Shown in pieces: positions 1 through 8,072 of a stretch of 43,146 nucleotides of DNA. The position numbers and the translations under genes are program-made. Position 1 is the first letter of the stretch; each line of letters begins with the position of its first letter. Source of the DNA: Verrucomicrobiia bacterium (GTDB taxonomy: Bacteria; Verrucomicrobiota; Verrucomicrobiia; Verrucomicrobiales; DEV007); contig JAGROY010000112.1 of the NCBI GenBank assembly GCA_020439995.1, positions 1-43,146 on the forward strand. The letters run 5' to 3'. Below the pieces are notes generated by a model. That model searched no databases, was not told where the DNA came from, and saw nothing but the letters and a program-made list of their open reading frames with translations.

Positions 1-100
1 ATTCGATCTGCCGCCGGGTGAGTGAGAGGCTCTTGTCACGATTGTCGAGCACGACAAAGTCATCGCCCGCTCCATTCATTTTCCAAAAAGAAAGGGTCAT
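1..100 (-). CDS. dapF: Diaminopimelate epimerase, N-terminal fragment (cut by window edge)
   Basis: Reading the minus strand from the ATG at 100 gives 33 residues that stay open to the window edge. They begin MTLSFWKMNGAGDDFVVLDN, which matches the conserved N-terminus of DapF (family pattern K-M-x-G-x-G-N/D-D-F). DapF interconverts LL- and meso-diaminopimelate for lysine and peptidoglycan synthesis in the cytoplasm. The gene lies 26 bases downstream of the trpA stop on the same strand, so the two are probably cotranscribed. The Asn usual in the G-x-G-N-D-F motif is Asp here. No strong Shine-Dalgarno is visible before the ATG. Only the first tenth of the protein is present, so the call rests on this one motif. 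Confidence 0.8.
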   Translation of the reverse strand, partial: MTLSFWKMNGAGDDFVVLDNRDKSLSLTRRQIE

Positions 101-126
101 ACGGAACGAACTTTTAAACGAGAAAC

Positions 127-942
127 CTAGACAGACTTCACTGCATCGACTAGCGGCTTTACAAATGCGCCTACACTTCCGCGAAGGTCGCCACCTGTTC
201 CAGAATCCGCGATCAGCCGCACAATTGCGCTGCCCACCACGACTGCATCCGCCATCGTCGCCACGGTGCGCGCTTGCTCCGGCGTGGATATGCCGAATCC
301 CACTGCTACGGGAACTTTAGTAGCACTTTTGATTAGCTCGACCTGACTTGCTATGGTGTCGGAAAGTGTCGTCTGCTCTCCCGTCACACCTTCTCTTGAA
401 ACGTAGTAGACGAAGCCTTGAGCCTGTGCAACGAGCGACGGAATGCGGGACGCCGGAGTGGTGGGAGACACGAGCCGAATCTGTTGCAGCGATTCACTCA
501 CCCCACAGAGTTCCTCGTTCAACACCGCCTCTTCAGGTGGGAGATCCAGCAGCAAGATGCCGTCTACTCCAGCAGCAATCGCATCGAGATAGAACTGACG
601 GAACCCGTAAGTGTAGATGGGATTCAGATAGGTAAAGAACACAATGGGAGTAGAGCTGAACGTCCGGATCTCCCGCACCAGCTCCAGAACTTTCGCGGTC
701 GTTGCTCCTGCTTCCAGAGCCCTCTGTGCCGCCATTTGATTCACCACTCCATCTGCGAGAGGATCGGAAAACGGTAGTCCCAACTCAATGATGTCGACGC
801 CAGCGTCATCGAGACCTTTCACCACTTCGATCGTCCCGTCCATGGTCGGATCACCAGCGCAGACATAGGCTATGAAAGCTTTCTTCCCGTCAGCTTTCAG
901 GTTCTCAAAAGTAGTTTCAATACGATTCTGTGTCGTCGACAT
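127..942 (-). CDS. trpA: Tryptophan synthase alpha chain
   Basis: The 271-residue product has the usual TrpA length and TIM-barrel motifs. It cleaves indole-3-glycerol phosphate to indole and glyceraldehyde 3-phosphate and channels indole to TrpB. The catalytic pair is visible: Glu53 in IIELGLPFSDP and Asp60 in PFSDPLADG. Phosphate-binding glycines appear near the C-terminus (VAVGFGISTPEQA and VVVGSAIV). The segment after LADG reads VVNQ where most homologues have P-x-I-Q, a modest deviation. No trpB lies beside it; the only neighbour on this strand is dapF. The ATG at 942 is the first plausible start, with AGGA placed unusually close to it. Confidence 0.96.
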   Translation of the reverse strand: MSTTQNRIETTFENLKADGKKAFIAYVCAGDPTMDGTIEVVKGLDDAGVDIIELGLPFSDPLADGVVNQMAAQRALEAGATTAKVLELVREIRTFSSTPIVFFTYLNPIYTYGFRQFYLDAIAAGVDGILLLDLPPEEAVLNEELCGVSESLQQIRLVSPTTPASRIPSLVAQAQGFVYYVSREGVTGEQTTLSDTIASQVELIKSATKVPVAVGFGISTPEQARTVATMADAVVVGSAIVRLIADSGTGGDLRGSVGAFVKPLVDAVKSV

Positions 943-1281
943 ATCCTGCGTTCTCTACTGCACGCCCCGGCTTACCGCAAGAGAGTTCCACGGGTGCTGA
1001 AATTGCTGCTGGATCTCCAGGCCAGAAAGCGAAACCACGATCAAAGCCCCAGCAAACGCCGGGCTTCTTCTTCCACCATGCCGGAATCGATGAGATTTTC
1101 AGGGCCTCCCGCATTGCGATTTCCCGCCCTTTCTGGTAACCGCCCTCAGCGGGAATAGCAATTCGAAGGTGTGTAGGCAGGAGTCCGTGACTGAGTGTTA
1201 TTTCAAATTGACGATTCCGCTATACCATCGTCTTTACCGTCAGGAGCGGCAAATTGGCCGTGCCGAATCCATCTCAAAACC
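943..1281. other. Intergenic region between divergent trpA and pdxJ
   Basis: This 339-base stretch must hold the divergent promoters of trpA (minus) and pdxJ (plus), but I see no convincing -35/-10 pair and no trp-type leader or attenuator. On the minus strand, between about 1223 and 1041, two adjacent reading frames contain short gene-like peptides, described as a possible decayed gene end in the findings. An ATG-initiated frame at 917-1114 on the minus strand overlaps the trpA start and is not accepted as a gene. Confidence 0.5.
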
Positions 1282-2034
1282 ATGGCATCCAAACTCAAGT
1301 TAGGCGTCAATATCGATCACGTTGCAACACTCCGGCAGGCCCGTTACGCACTGATGCCGCAGTCGACTCAGATTGAACCGAATCTACTGCTCGCGGCCCA
1401 GGCAGCGGAAGAGGCGGGCGCGGATTCCATTACGGTTCACCTGCGCGAGGACCGTCGGCACATTGTCGACAGTGACGTCTTCCTCGTTCGCGAGCACATT
1501 CGCACGAAACTGAATCTTGAGATGGGCAACACGCCGGAGATCCTCGCAATCGCGCTACAGGCATCTCCTGATTTTGTATGTCTGGTGCCCGAACACCGCG
1601 CTGAGATCACCACGGAGGGTGGTCTTGATGTGACCGGGAACATGGATGCCCTGGCGGATACGATCGAGCAGCTACAGAGCGCCAGCATACTCGTCAGTAT
1701 GTTCGTAGACCCAGATCTCAAGCAGATTGCGGCGTCCGCTGAGCTCGGCGCTGATATGGTGGAACTTCACACGGGAGCGTTCGCGGGAGCAGAAGGTGCC
1801 GATCGAACAGCCGAGCTGGACAGACTGGTCGCGGCTGGCGCGGCAGCGCATGAGGCTGGCCTTCAAGTGAACGCCGGTCACGGAATAACCACTGCCAACG
1901 TCAGTGAACTCTTCGCTATCCCGCATCTGGTGGAGCTTAACATCGGACATCACATCGTCTCACGAGCGATCTTCATCGGGCTTGAACAAGCGGTGAAGGA
2001 AATGATTGCGGCGATGGACGGTTACGCGGGCTAG
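1282..2034 (+). CDS. pdxJ: Pyridoxine 5'-phosphate synthase
   Basis: PdxJ condenses 1-deoxyxylulose 5-phosphate with 3-amino-2-oxopropyl phosphate, the ring-closing step of DXP-dependent vitamin B6 synthesis. The 250-residue product carries the family signatures LGVNIDHVATLRQARY at the N-terminus, SITVHLREDRRHI, an EMGN segment, VCLVPEHR, and the C-terminal GLQVNAGHG and ELNIGHHIVSRAI phosphate-binding segments. The reading frame is open back to 1195, but those 29 extra residues do not resemble PdxJ, so the ATG at 1282 is chosen. PLP made by this pathway is the cofactor of two enzymes in the window, the GlyA domain and the AMT domain. Its stop codon directly abuts that of the convergent phosphatase gene. 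Confidence 0.96.
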   Translation: MASKLKLGVNIDHVATLRQARYALMPQSTQIEPNLLLAAQAAEEAGADSITVHLREDRRHIVDSDVFLVREHIRTKLNLEMGNTPEILAIALQASPDFVCLVPEHRAEITTEGGLDVTGNMDALADTIEQLQSASILVSMFVDPDLKQIAASAELGADMVELHTGAFAGAEGADRTAELDRLVAAGAAAHEAGLQVNAGHGITTANVSELFAIPHLVELNIGHHIVSRAIFIGLEQAVKEMIAAMDGYAG

Positions 2035-3480
2035 TCAGTCGAAGCTCACCGGAAGAGCGACCACTTCCAGCTTCCAATCCTCAAATTGCTCGGTAATGCT
2101 CAAGATTCCGTGCGTCGCAAAATTGTAGTAGCAGCCCACCCCGTAGACGCTGTCCGGAGAGACGTTAAAAGTGTAGACCGCCCCGTCTTCCACTGATCGC
2201 TCCGTCGAGGTTTCGAGCAACCGCTCGAGCAACGTCTGCGGCGCAGTAGCCAGCCCTGTTGCATCAGTGGCCTGCCAGTGCCGGAACACGCCGTGTGACA
2301 CCAGAAGCCGCTGCATGAGTGGCGACGGCTTCTTTGAGTGCTGGTGCGCCCGAAACACCGCTCGAATTCGCGCCCCTGGTGTCGACTGTGCATTCAGCAG
2401 AGCTCTCGTCCCCCTTTGCCCATAGACCCAGCCGCGTTGATCCTGATAGTCCAAGGCCGGATCTTCCGCGAACACCGAAAAATCGTTCCACATAAACCCG
2501 AAGGTACGCGGCAGAGCAGGACTTGCGGGAGTAAAATCTGCCAGCAAAGTCCGCAGGGTATTTCTCTCAGGAACCCCCACTGCATCGAGTAACTCCGAAT
2601 GGGCATCGGCGAAGGTCAGCTGTTTCAAATCGCCAATCAGCTGGAATGCCAGCGGCGCTGCTGATTCCAGTAGTGGTCTGGGATCATATCCTGGCTCCAT
2701 TCCACCGTGATTGCACTGAAGGTAGTCGCCGGCCGAACTTCCCACGTAGATAACGACTGGCAGGCAATCATAAAGCCTCATCACTTTAGTCACATCGTAA
2801 GTGCCACCGAACTTCCTTTGCATCTCCTCGACAAATCCGTATCTGCTAACCAGCTGGGAATCCTCATGATTTCCTCTCGAAAACCAGACATTGTCAGGGT
2901 TCTCCAGCTTCAATCGCGCCAAGGTAGCAATGACCTCCACTCCATAGAAACCGCGATCTGTGTAGTCTCCGAGAAAAACGACATGCGTCTGGGGATCGAC
3001 AATGCGAAATCCATCAAGCAGCCCCTGCTGCTGCCAGCTGCCAATAGTCGTGATCAGCGATCGGATATCACCATGAAGATCGCCGTTAAAAATGACGCGC
3101 GAGCCGGGAGCCAGGCTCAGCTTTTGCGCAAATGGCATGAACGCCACAGCGGGATCATTGAAGTAGCAGAGCTGTGAATCAAAGAAGCTGCTGCCAGGTT
3201 TCCCACCAATCCACAGGGCTTCATTTGCGAGGGCGTCCCCCAATTGAACGCCAACAAAGCGATTCAGGAGATCATCGAACTGTACCGCCGACATCGCAGC
3301 CCTGCCGGGAGGGGCCTGGTTCAAGAGTATCTGCTGATTCGAGGGAAGCGCCATGCACCTGACCTTCCAGCTCGCCCAGTCCAGCTGCTGCACTTCCCCC
3401 GGCCCGTCTTGAGCCATAGAGTTCGGGCCGATCACAAGCAAGGCGGCGAATCCTAGTAGATTCAAAAGACGGTGAGGCAT
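2035..3480 (-). CDS. Secreted PPP-family metallophosphoesterase
   Basis: The 481-residue protein starts with a signal peptide (hydrophobic residues 4-19, likely cleavage after Ala23). It then has the metal-binding motifs of the PPP serine/threonine phosphatase superfamily: GDLHGD at 133-138, GDYTDRG at 171-177 and RGNHED at 202-207, followed by a downstream NHGG and a RAHQHS motif. These residues bind a dinuclear metal centre. The signal peptide places it in the periplasm or outside the cell, so it may act on exported proteins or small phosphoesters; the substrate cannot be read from sequence. About 120 residues before the first motif have no recognised domain. It is convergent with pdxJ with no bases between the stop codons (TAG then TCA on the plus strand). 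Confidence 0.85.
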   Translation of the reverse strand: MPHRLLNLLGFAALLVIGPNSMAQDGPGEVQQLDWASWKVRCMALPSNQQILLNQAPPGRAAMSAVQFDDLLNRFVGVQLGDALANEALWIGGKPGSSFFDSQLCYFNDPAVAFMPFAQKLSLAPGSRVIFNGDLHGDIRSLITTIGSWQQQGLLDGFRIVDPQTHVVFLGDYTDRGFYGVEVIATLARLKLENPDNVWFSRGNHEDSQLVSRYGFVEEMQRKFGGTYDVTKVMRLYDCLPVVIYVGSSAGDYLQCNHGGMEPGYDPRPLLESAAPLAFQLIGDLKQLTFADAHSELLDAVGVPERNTLRTLLADFTPASPALPRTFGFMWNDFSVFAEDPALDYQDQRGWVYGQRGTRALLNAQSTPGARIRAVFRAHQHSKKPSPLMQRLLVSHGVFRHWQATDATGLATAPQTLLERLLETSTERSVEDGAVYTFNVSPDSVYGVGCYYNFATHGILSITEQFEDWKLEVVALPVSFD

Positions 3481-3601
3481 AGGCTAACGAAATCCCTGCA
3501 TCGGCCCCCAGTCAATCAACTTACTTTCCGATTGTGGTACTGACCGACTTCACAGTTGCACCAGCCGCGATCTGCTGAACTGTTCAAGAAATCTTAATCT
3601 G

Positions 3602-4108
3602 ATGGATTTGGCACTGGAGATCACAGCATGGAGCGTCAGCGGCCTGTTAATGCTGCTTGGGCTAATCGGCACATTTCTCCCGATCGTGCCAGGGCCCCTC
3701 ATTATCTTTGTAGGAGCTGTCTCCTACTGGGGAATCCTCTGGGGCGACACCCACACCGGCTGGGTAGGGTTCCTCATCCTGTTCCTCCTCCTGGCTCTCA
3801 CTCAGGCAGTGGAAATGGCCAGCAGTGCCGTCGGGGCGCGGATTTTTGGATCGACAAAATGGGGAGCGCTGGGTGCCATCATCGGCGGCATTATCGGGAT
3901 GTTTTTCGGGATTCTAGGGATCATCATCGGCCCACTGGCAGGAGTCTTTGCGTTTGAAATGCTGTTCGCCAAACAGGAATGGAAACCCGCCACAAAATCA
4001 ACTTGGGGCACCCTGGTCGGGACGGCAGCGGGTGTTGGCATTAAGGTCGTTATCGGTGCCGTAATGGTAATCTGGTTCGTTGTAAATGAGATCTGGGTAG
4101 GCCTGTAA
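3602..4108 (+). CDS. DUF456 family integral membrane protein
   Basis: This 168-residue protein is almost entirely hydrophobic, with about four to five membrane segments. It has the Pro/Gly pattern typical of DUF456: an N-terminal LLGLIGTFLPIVPGPLI, then ARIFGSTKWGALGAIIGGIIG and a C-terminal glycine-rich helix. The family's biochemical function is unknown. It lies 120 bases from the divergent phosphatase gene and 36 bases before the next gene on the same strand, so it may be cotranscribed with the anchored protein that follows. The ATG at 3602 is the first in frame and precedes the first hydrophobic segment. Confidence 0.85.
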   Translation: MDLALEITAWSVSGLLMLLGLIGTFLPIVPGPLIIFVGAVSYWGILWGDTHTGWVGFLILFLLLALTQAVEMASSAVGARIFGSTKWGALGAIIGGIIGMFFGILGIIIGPLAGVFAFEMLFAKQEWKPATKSTWGTLVGTAAGVGIKVVIGAVMVIWFVVNEIWVGL

Positions 4109-4144
4109 CAACAACGGCTTGCCTTTCACCACCAGCCCCATAGA

Positions 4145-4831
4145 ATGCTCAATATGATTGGTGAACACTTCTGGAAAATTGTTTTCGTGATCGCTCTGCT
4201 CGTCGGTGGCTATTTTTATTACGACCATTGGCACAAGCAAAACGAGAGCGAGAATCGAATGATTGCGATGCTTGACTTGATCGAGGAAAACAAGGCACTT
4301 CCTGAGGATGCTACGGTTGAGCAAGCCGGTGCTCCGCTGCTTAAACTCATGGTAAACCTCAACAACTATGAAACCTACGAAAACGTGACCAACGTTAAAG
4401 ATTTACTGGACACTATTTTCAAGCGGGCAGTTACAGAGGAACGCGTTGCAGAGTCTGAGCAAGAAGCATTCAAGACAGCGATTCTTGAAAATCGAAACCT
4501 CTGCCGTGCCTATGGCGTATTCGACGATTCGGAGGGTATCCTGATGATGGAAAATGGCCGATCGCCCAAGGTCACTAAAGGCGCGTTTAAGGGAGACAAG
4601 CTGATTGTAGGACACTTCGTCTCGCCAATGCTCGCTCCCGAAGCCAAAAACTCATTCGCCAATCTCGTGGTTACTCCCGAGTCGATTTTTGGCATGCAGA
4701 CGGAAGAGCCAGATCGAAGCGTGATTAGCTCAGCCGGTCGTCTGCGGGAAATTCGAGCCATCGGCCCTGGCACTTACGAACGGATGAAAGCCAAAGAGCG
4801 CGACCTAAGGGCCTATAAAGTTGGCGAATAA
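4145..4831 (+). CDS. Hypothetical protein with one N-terminal membrane anchor
   Basis: I do not recognise this 228-residue protein. Residues about 10-26 form a single hydrophobic segment (WKIVFVIALLVGGYFYY), followed by a charged soluble part, so it is probably anchored in the inner membrane with most of the chain in the periplasm. The C-terminal half contains a motif-poor stretch with a GTYERMKAKERDL helix. An alternative ATG three codons in (4154) is possible. Codon use and the open frame support a real gene. It sits between the DUF456 gene and the phosphatase-RpiB-GlyA fusion on the same strand. Confidence 0.75.
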   Translation: MLNMIGEHFWKIVFVIALLVGGYFYYDHWHKQNESENRMIAMLDLIEENKALPEDATVEQAGAPLLKLMVNLNNYETYENVTNVKDLLDTIFKRAVTEERVAESEQEAFKTAILENRNLCRAYGVFDDSEGILMMENGRSPKVTKGAFKGDKLIVGHFVSPMLAPEAKNSFANLVVTPESIFGMQTEEPDRSVISSAGRLREIRAIGPGTYERMKAKERDLRAYKVGE

Positions 4832-4841
4832 ACGCCAGAGA

Positions 4842-4866
4842 AGGCTGATCCCCTCGACGTCAGCCT
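4842..4866 (+). terminator. Hairpin between the anchored protein gene and the fusion gene
   Basis: A perfect 7-base inverted repeat, AGGCTGA at 4842-4848 and TCAGCCT at 4860-4866, encloses an 11-base loop. It lies 11 bases after a stop codon and 20 bases before the next start. No T-tract follows on the plus strand, so it is at best a weak or factor-dependent terminator or an mRNA end-protecting hairpin. Confidence 0.3.
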
Positions 4867-4885
4867 ACCGGCAAAAATACGCTAG

Positions 4886-7123
4886 ATGCCCATTCTGCGA
4901 GTGGAATGGGCGAGACGTGAGACCACTATTTTGAAAAAGAAAATTCTCTTTGTGTGCACCGGAAACATCTGCCGCAGTCCAATGGCTGAAGGCTGGTTCC
5001 GGGAAATGGTGCGAGGCAGAAGTGACTACGAGGTAGGTTCGGCTGGGATCAGCGCGATCGACGGCCAGCGCGCCAGTTCGCATTCGGTTGAAGTGCTGGC
5101 TGCTGAGGGCATTGACATAACGGACATTCGCAGCACGAATTTGCACCGCAGTCTGGCGGCCGAAGCGACCCACATTTTTGTGATGACAGAAGGGCATTTC
5201 AGGGCCATCGAAATGCTGTTTCCCGAAGCTGCCGAAAAAACCTACCTCGTTTGCGAGTTCGCTCCGGAAGCAAGCCCCACTGGCGAAGTGCCTGATCCGA
5301 TTGGTTCAGGCATCGAAGCTTACGCAATGACCCTGGAAATTCTCAAGCGCGCACTACCCAACGTATTCGCATTTATCGAACAGACGACAAAATCAACCAG
5401 CATGAGCGACTCCGCTACTTCGACTTCTACAGACCAAACCGCCACCGCTATTCAAGGCACTCACCGCATCATTATTGCAGCGGATCATGGCGGATTGGAG
5501 CTCAAACAGGCAGTTGCGGCTTACCTTCGTGAGGCTGGACAGAGCGTCGACGATATTGGCACTCATTCGACCGATTCCGTCGACTATCCTGACTTCGCCC
5601 GCGATGTGTGCGTGGGCATTCTTCGCGGCTCCTATGACGTGGGAATACTGGTCTGCACCACGGGAATCGGAATGAGTATCGCGGCGAACCGCTACCCAGG
5701 AATTCAAGCATCTGTCGTCTTTAATCCCCACTCGGCCGAACAGACGCGCCGCCACAATCAGTCGAACGTCCTTTGCCTCAGCGGTGATGCGACCACGCCT
5801 GAGCAGGCGAAAGCGATCGTAGCGGCCTATCTTAACGCCCCCTTCGATGGAGGACGCCACGCGCGTCGAGTAAGCAAGCTCAACGACGTAATGCCCGCGC
5901 TTCTCGCCGAAGATCCCGAGACTGCGGTGGCCATTACCAATGAGATCCGGCGACAGAATTCAAACATCGAACTCATAGCATCGGAGAACTTCGCCAGCAA
6001 GGCAGTCCGTGAAGCACAGGGTTCCGTCCTCACCAACAAGTATGCTGAGGGCTACCCCGGGCGCCGGTGGTATGGCGGTTGCGAGCATGTGGATGTTGTC
6101 GAACAGCTGGCTATCGATCGCTCCAAGGAGTTGTTTGGCGCAGATCATGCCAATGTGCAACCGCACAGTGGTTCGCAGGCGAATGCTGCCGTCTACTTCA
6201 GCGTGCTGAAGCCCGGCGATCGCATCCTCACCATGGATCTTTCCCATGGCGGTCACCTCACGCATGGACACCCTGCAAATTTCTCGGGCAAGTTCTACGA
6301 AGTCACCCACTACGGCGTCAGCAAGGACACCGAACAAATCGACTACGATGCACTTGAAAAGCAAGCTGCCGAAGTTCAGCCCCGAATGATCACGGCCGGT
6401 GCTTCCGCCTATCCCAGGATCATCGACTTCGAGCGCATGGCCGCGATCGCCAAGAGCGTCGGTGCCTATCTCTTCGTCGACATGGCGCACATCGCCGGAC
6501 TGGTCGCGGCCGGAGTGCATCCATCTCCTGTCGCACACGCGGACTTCGTAACGACAACGACTCACAAGAGCCTGCGCGGCCCTCGCGGTGGCCTGATCCT
6601 TTGCAAAGAAGAATATGCCAAATCCATCGACGGCACGGTGTTCCCCGGTGTTCAGGGTGGGCCACTGATGCACGTCATCGCTGCCAAGGCGGTTTGCCTG
6701 AAGGAAGCGCTTCAACCAGAGTTTAAGGCATATCAGGAACAAATTACCATCAATGCCAAAGCACTAGCCGAGCGCCTCACCTCGAAAGGCTACAGGCTCG
6801 TTTCTGGAGGCACGGACAACCACCTAATGCTGGTCGACGTTCGCCCCAACAAGATTAATGGTAAAATCGCTCAGGAGGCATTGGATCACGCGGGAATCAC
6901 GGTGAACAAGAATTCCATTCCTTACGATACCGAATCTCCATTTAAGGGTGGCGGCATTCGTATCGGAACTCCCGCAGTGACCACTCGCGGCATGAAAGAA
7001 GCTGAAATGGCGCAAATCGGCGACTGGATTCATGAGGCCATCACTCACCGCGATGACGCCGCCGCTCTTGAATTGCTCCGGAGTAAGGTGGAGGAAATGA
7101 ATACTAGATTCCCGCTGCCTTGA
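4886..7123 (+). CDS. glyA: Fusion: low-molecular-weight protein phosphatase, ribose-5-phosphate isomerase B, serine hydroxymethyltransferase
   Basis: One 745-residue frame joins three enzymes. Residues 18-165 are a low-molecular-weight phosphatase with P-loop C24-x5-R30 (CTGNICR) and the general-acid DPIG at Asp137. Residues 193-335 are RpiB (ADHGG near 199, catalytic Cys257 in [19 protein letters not shown]). Residues 340-745 are GlyA, complete, with PLP Lys561 in [13 protein letters not shown] and the IELIASENF and [13 protein letters not shown] signatures. GlyA makes glycine and methylenetetrahydrofolate from serine; RpiB interconverts ribulose and ribose 5-phosphates. All three active sites look intact. 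A Ser/Thr/Gln/Ala-rich linker (about 168-190) separates the first two domains; the RpiB-GlyA junction is tight. The ATG at 4886 adds 15 residues before the first strand of the phosphatase; a TTG at 4931 is an alternative start. The domain order matches the Bacillus gene order ywlE-ywlF(rpiB)-ywlG-glyA. Confidence 0.93.
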   Translation: MPILRVEWARRETTILKKKILFVCTGNICRSPMAEGWFREMVRGRSDYEVGSAGISAIDGQRASSHSVEVLAAEGIDITDIRSTNLHRSLAAEATHIFVMTEGHFRAIEMLFPEAAEKTYLVCEFAPEASPTGEVPDPIGSGIEAYAMTLEILKRALPNVFAFIEQTTKSTSMSDSATSTSTDQTATAIQGTHRIIIAADHGGLELKQAVAAYLREAGQSVDDIGTHSTDSVDYPDFARDVCVGILRGSYDVGILVCTTGIGMSIAANRYPGIQASVVFNPHSAEQTRRHNQSNVLCLSGDATTPEQAKAIVAAYLNAPFDGGRHARRVSKLNDVMPALLAEDPETAVAITNEIRRQNSNIELIASENFASKAVREAQGSVLTNKYAEGYPGRRWYGGCEHVDVVEQLAIDRSKELFGADHANVQPHSGSQANAAVYFSVLKPGDRILTMDLSHGGHLTHGHPANFSGKFYEVTHYGVSKDTEQIDYDALEKQAAEVQPRMITAGASAYPRIIDFERMAAIAKSVGAYLFVDMAHIAGLVAAGVHPSPVAHADFVTTTTHKSLRGPRGGLILCKEEYAKSIDGTVFPGVQGGPLMHVIAAKAVCLKEALQPEFKAYQEQITINAKALAERLTSKGYRLVSGGTDNHLMLVDVRPNKINGKIAQEALDHAGITVNKNSIPYDTESPFKGGGIRIGTPAVTTRGMKEAEMAQIGDWIHEAITHRDDAAALELLRSKVEEMNTRFPLP

Positions 7124-7133
7124 TCTTGCTTGC

Positions 7134-8072
7134 ATGCCCGGTAAGCGAGTTCTAGTCACCGGTGCCGCCGGGTTCATTGGCAGCCACACTGTGGATCGGC
7201 TGATTGCCGATGGACACAGCGTCCTGGGTGTCGACGACCTTTCTACCGGAAGCGAAGCAAACCTTCAGTCAGTCAGCCGGGAATCACGGTTTGAGTTTAA
7301 AGCTGCGGATGTCGCTGAAGCAAAGGAGATCCACTCGATCGTGGAGTCCTTCCAGCCGGAGAGCATCATCCACCTCGCAGCTCTCGTCAGCGTCCCCAGA
7401 GCCGAGAGCGAACCAGCGCTCAACTATCGTCTCAATATTCAAGCAACTCAAGAGATCTGCGAAGCAGCGAGGTCTCATCAGGTCCGGCGCATCGTCTTTG
7501 CTTCGTCGGCAGCAGTGTACGGCGAGTGCAGTGACCTCCCCCTGGCAGAATCCGCCCCCACCATTCCACTTGGGCAATACGGGAGCGCCAAGCGTATTTC
7601 CGAGCAATTGCTGGCGGGCTATCATGCGTCCTATGGCATCGAGACAGTATGCTTTCGCTACTTCAATGTTTACGGCCCCAGGCAGGATCCGGCATCGCCA
7701 TACTCGGGCGTCGTCAGCATCTTCGGCGACCGCTACAGAGCAGGAAAACCAGTGGTCATCTTTGGCGACGGAAGTCAAAGTCGCGATTTCGTCTACGTCG
7801 GTGATGTGGCAACAGCAAACACTTTGGCCTCAACTTTGGAGTCTCCGACCAGCGGAACCTTCAACTGCTGCACTGGAATTTCGACGTCGCTTCTCGACCT
7901 CATTGATGTGCTGAACGAACGATTTCCCGGAGTCCCCAAGCCTGGGCATGAAGCGGCTCGCCCAGGTGACATCCGACATTCTCTGGGAGACCCGTCAGCG
8001 ATCACTGCAGCACTGGGGTTTACCCCGTCCACCCCATTCGCTACAGGCCTCCGCTCTCTTCTCGACGTCTGA
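7134..8072 (+). CDS. NAD-dependent nucleotide-sugar epimerase/dehydratase (extended SDR)
   Basis: The 312-residue protein is an extended short-chain dehydrogenase of the UDP-sugar 4-epimerase type. It has the NAD-binding G10-x2-G13-x2-G16 (GAAGFIGS), the LAALVSVPRAE segment, SSAAVYG, and the catalytic Tyr149-x3-Lys153 (YGSAK). RYFNVYGPRQDP and DGSQSRDFVYVGDV are typical of GalE and WbpP-like UDP-N-acetylglucosamine 4-epimerases. It probably supplies an activated sugar for surface polysaccharide, which fits the export genes at 19.8-22 kb. The exact sugar cannot be assigned. It starts 10 bases after the fusion gene and is probably cotranscribed with it. Its stop is back to back with that of the convergent megasynthase. 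Confidence 0.88.
   Translation: MPGKRVLVTGAAGFIGSHTVDRLIADGHSVLGVDDLSTGSEANLQSVSRESRFEFKAADVAEAKEIHSIVESFQPESIIHLAALVSVPRAESEPALNYRLNIQATQEICEAARSHQVRRIVFASSAAVYGECSDLPLAESAPTIPLGQYGSAKRISEQLLAGYHASYGIETVCFRYFNVYGPRQDPASPYSGVVSIFGDRYRAGKPVVIFGDGSQSRDFVYVGDVATANTLASTLESPTSGTFNCCTGISTSLLDLIDVLNERFPGVPKPGHEAARPGDIRHSLGDPSAITAALGFTPSTPFATGLRSLLDV

Noticed and set aside
917..1114. 65-codon minus-strand frame overlapping the trpA start
   Set aside because: No recognisable motif, overlap with trpA, and a composition rich in Trp, Lys and Pro unlike a conserved protein; at most part of a decayed gene.
1195..1281. N-terminal extension of pdxJ
   Set aside because: The 29 residues do not match PdxJ, whose conserved start begins at the ATG at 1282.
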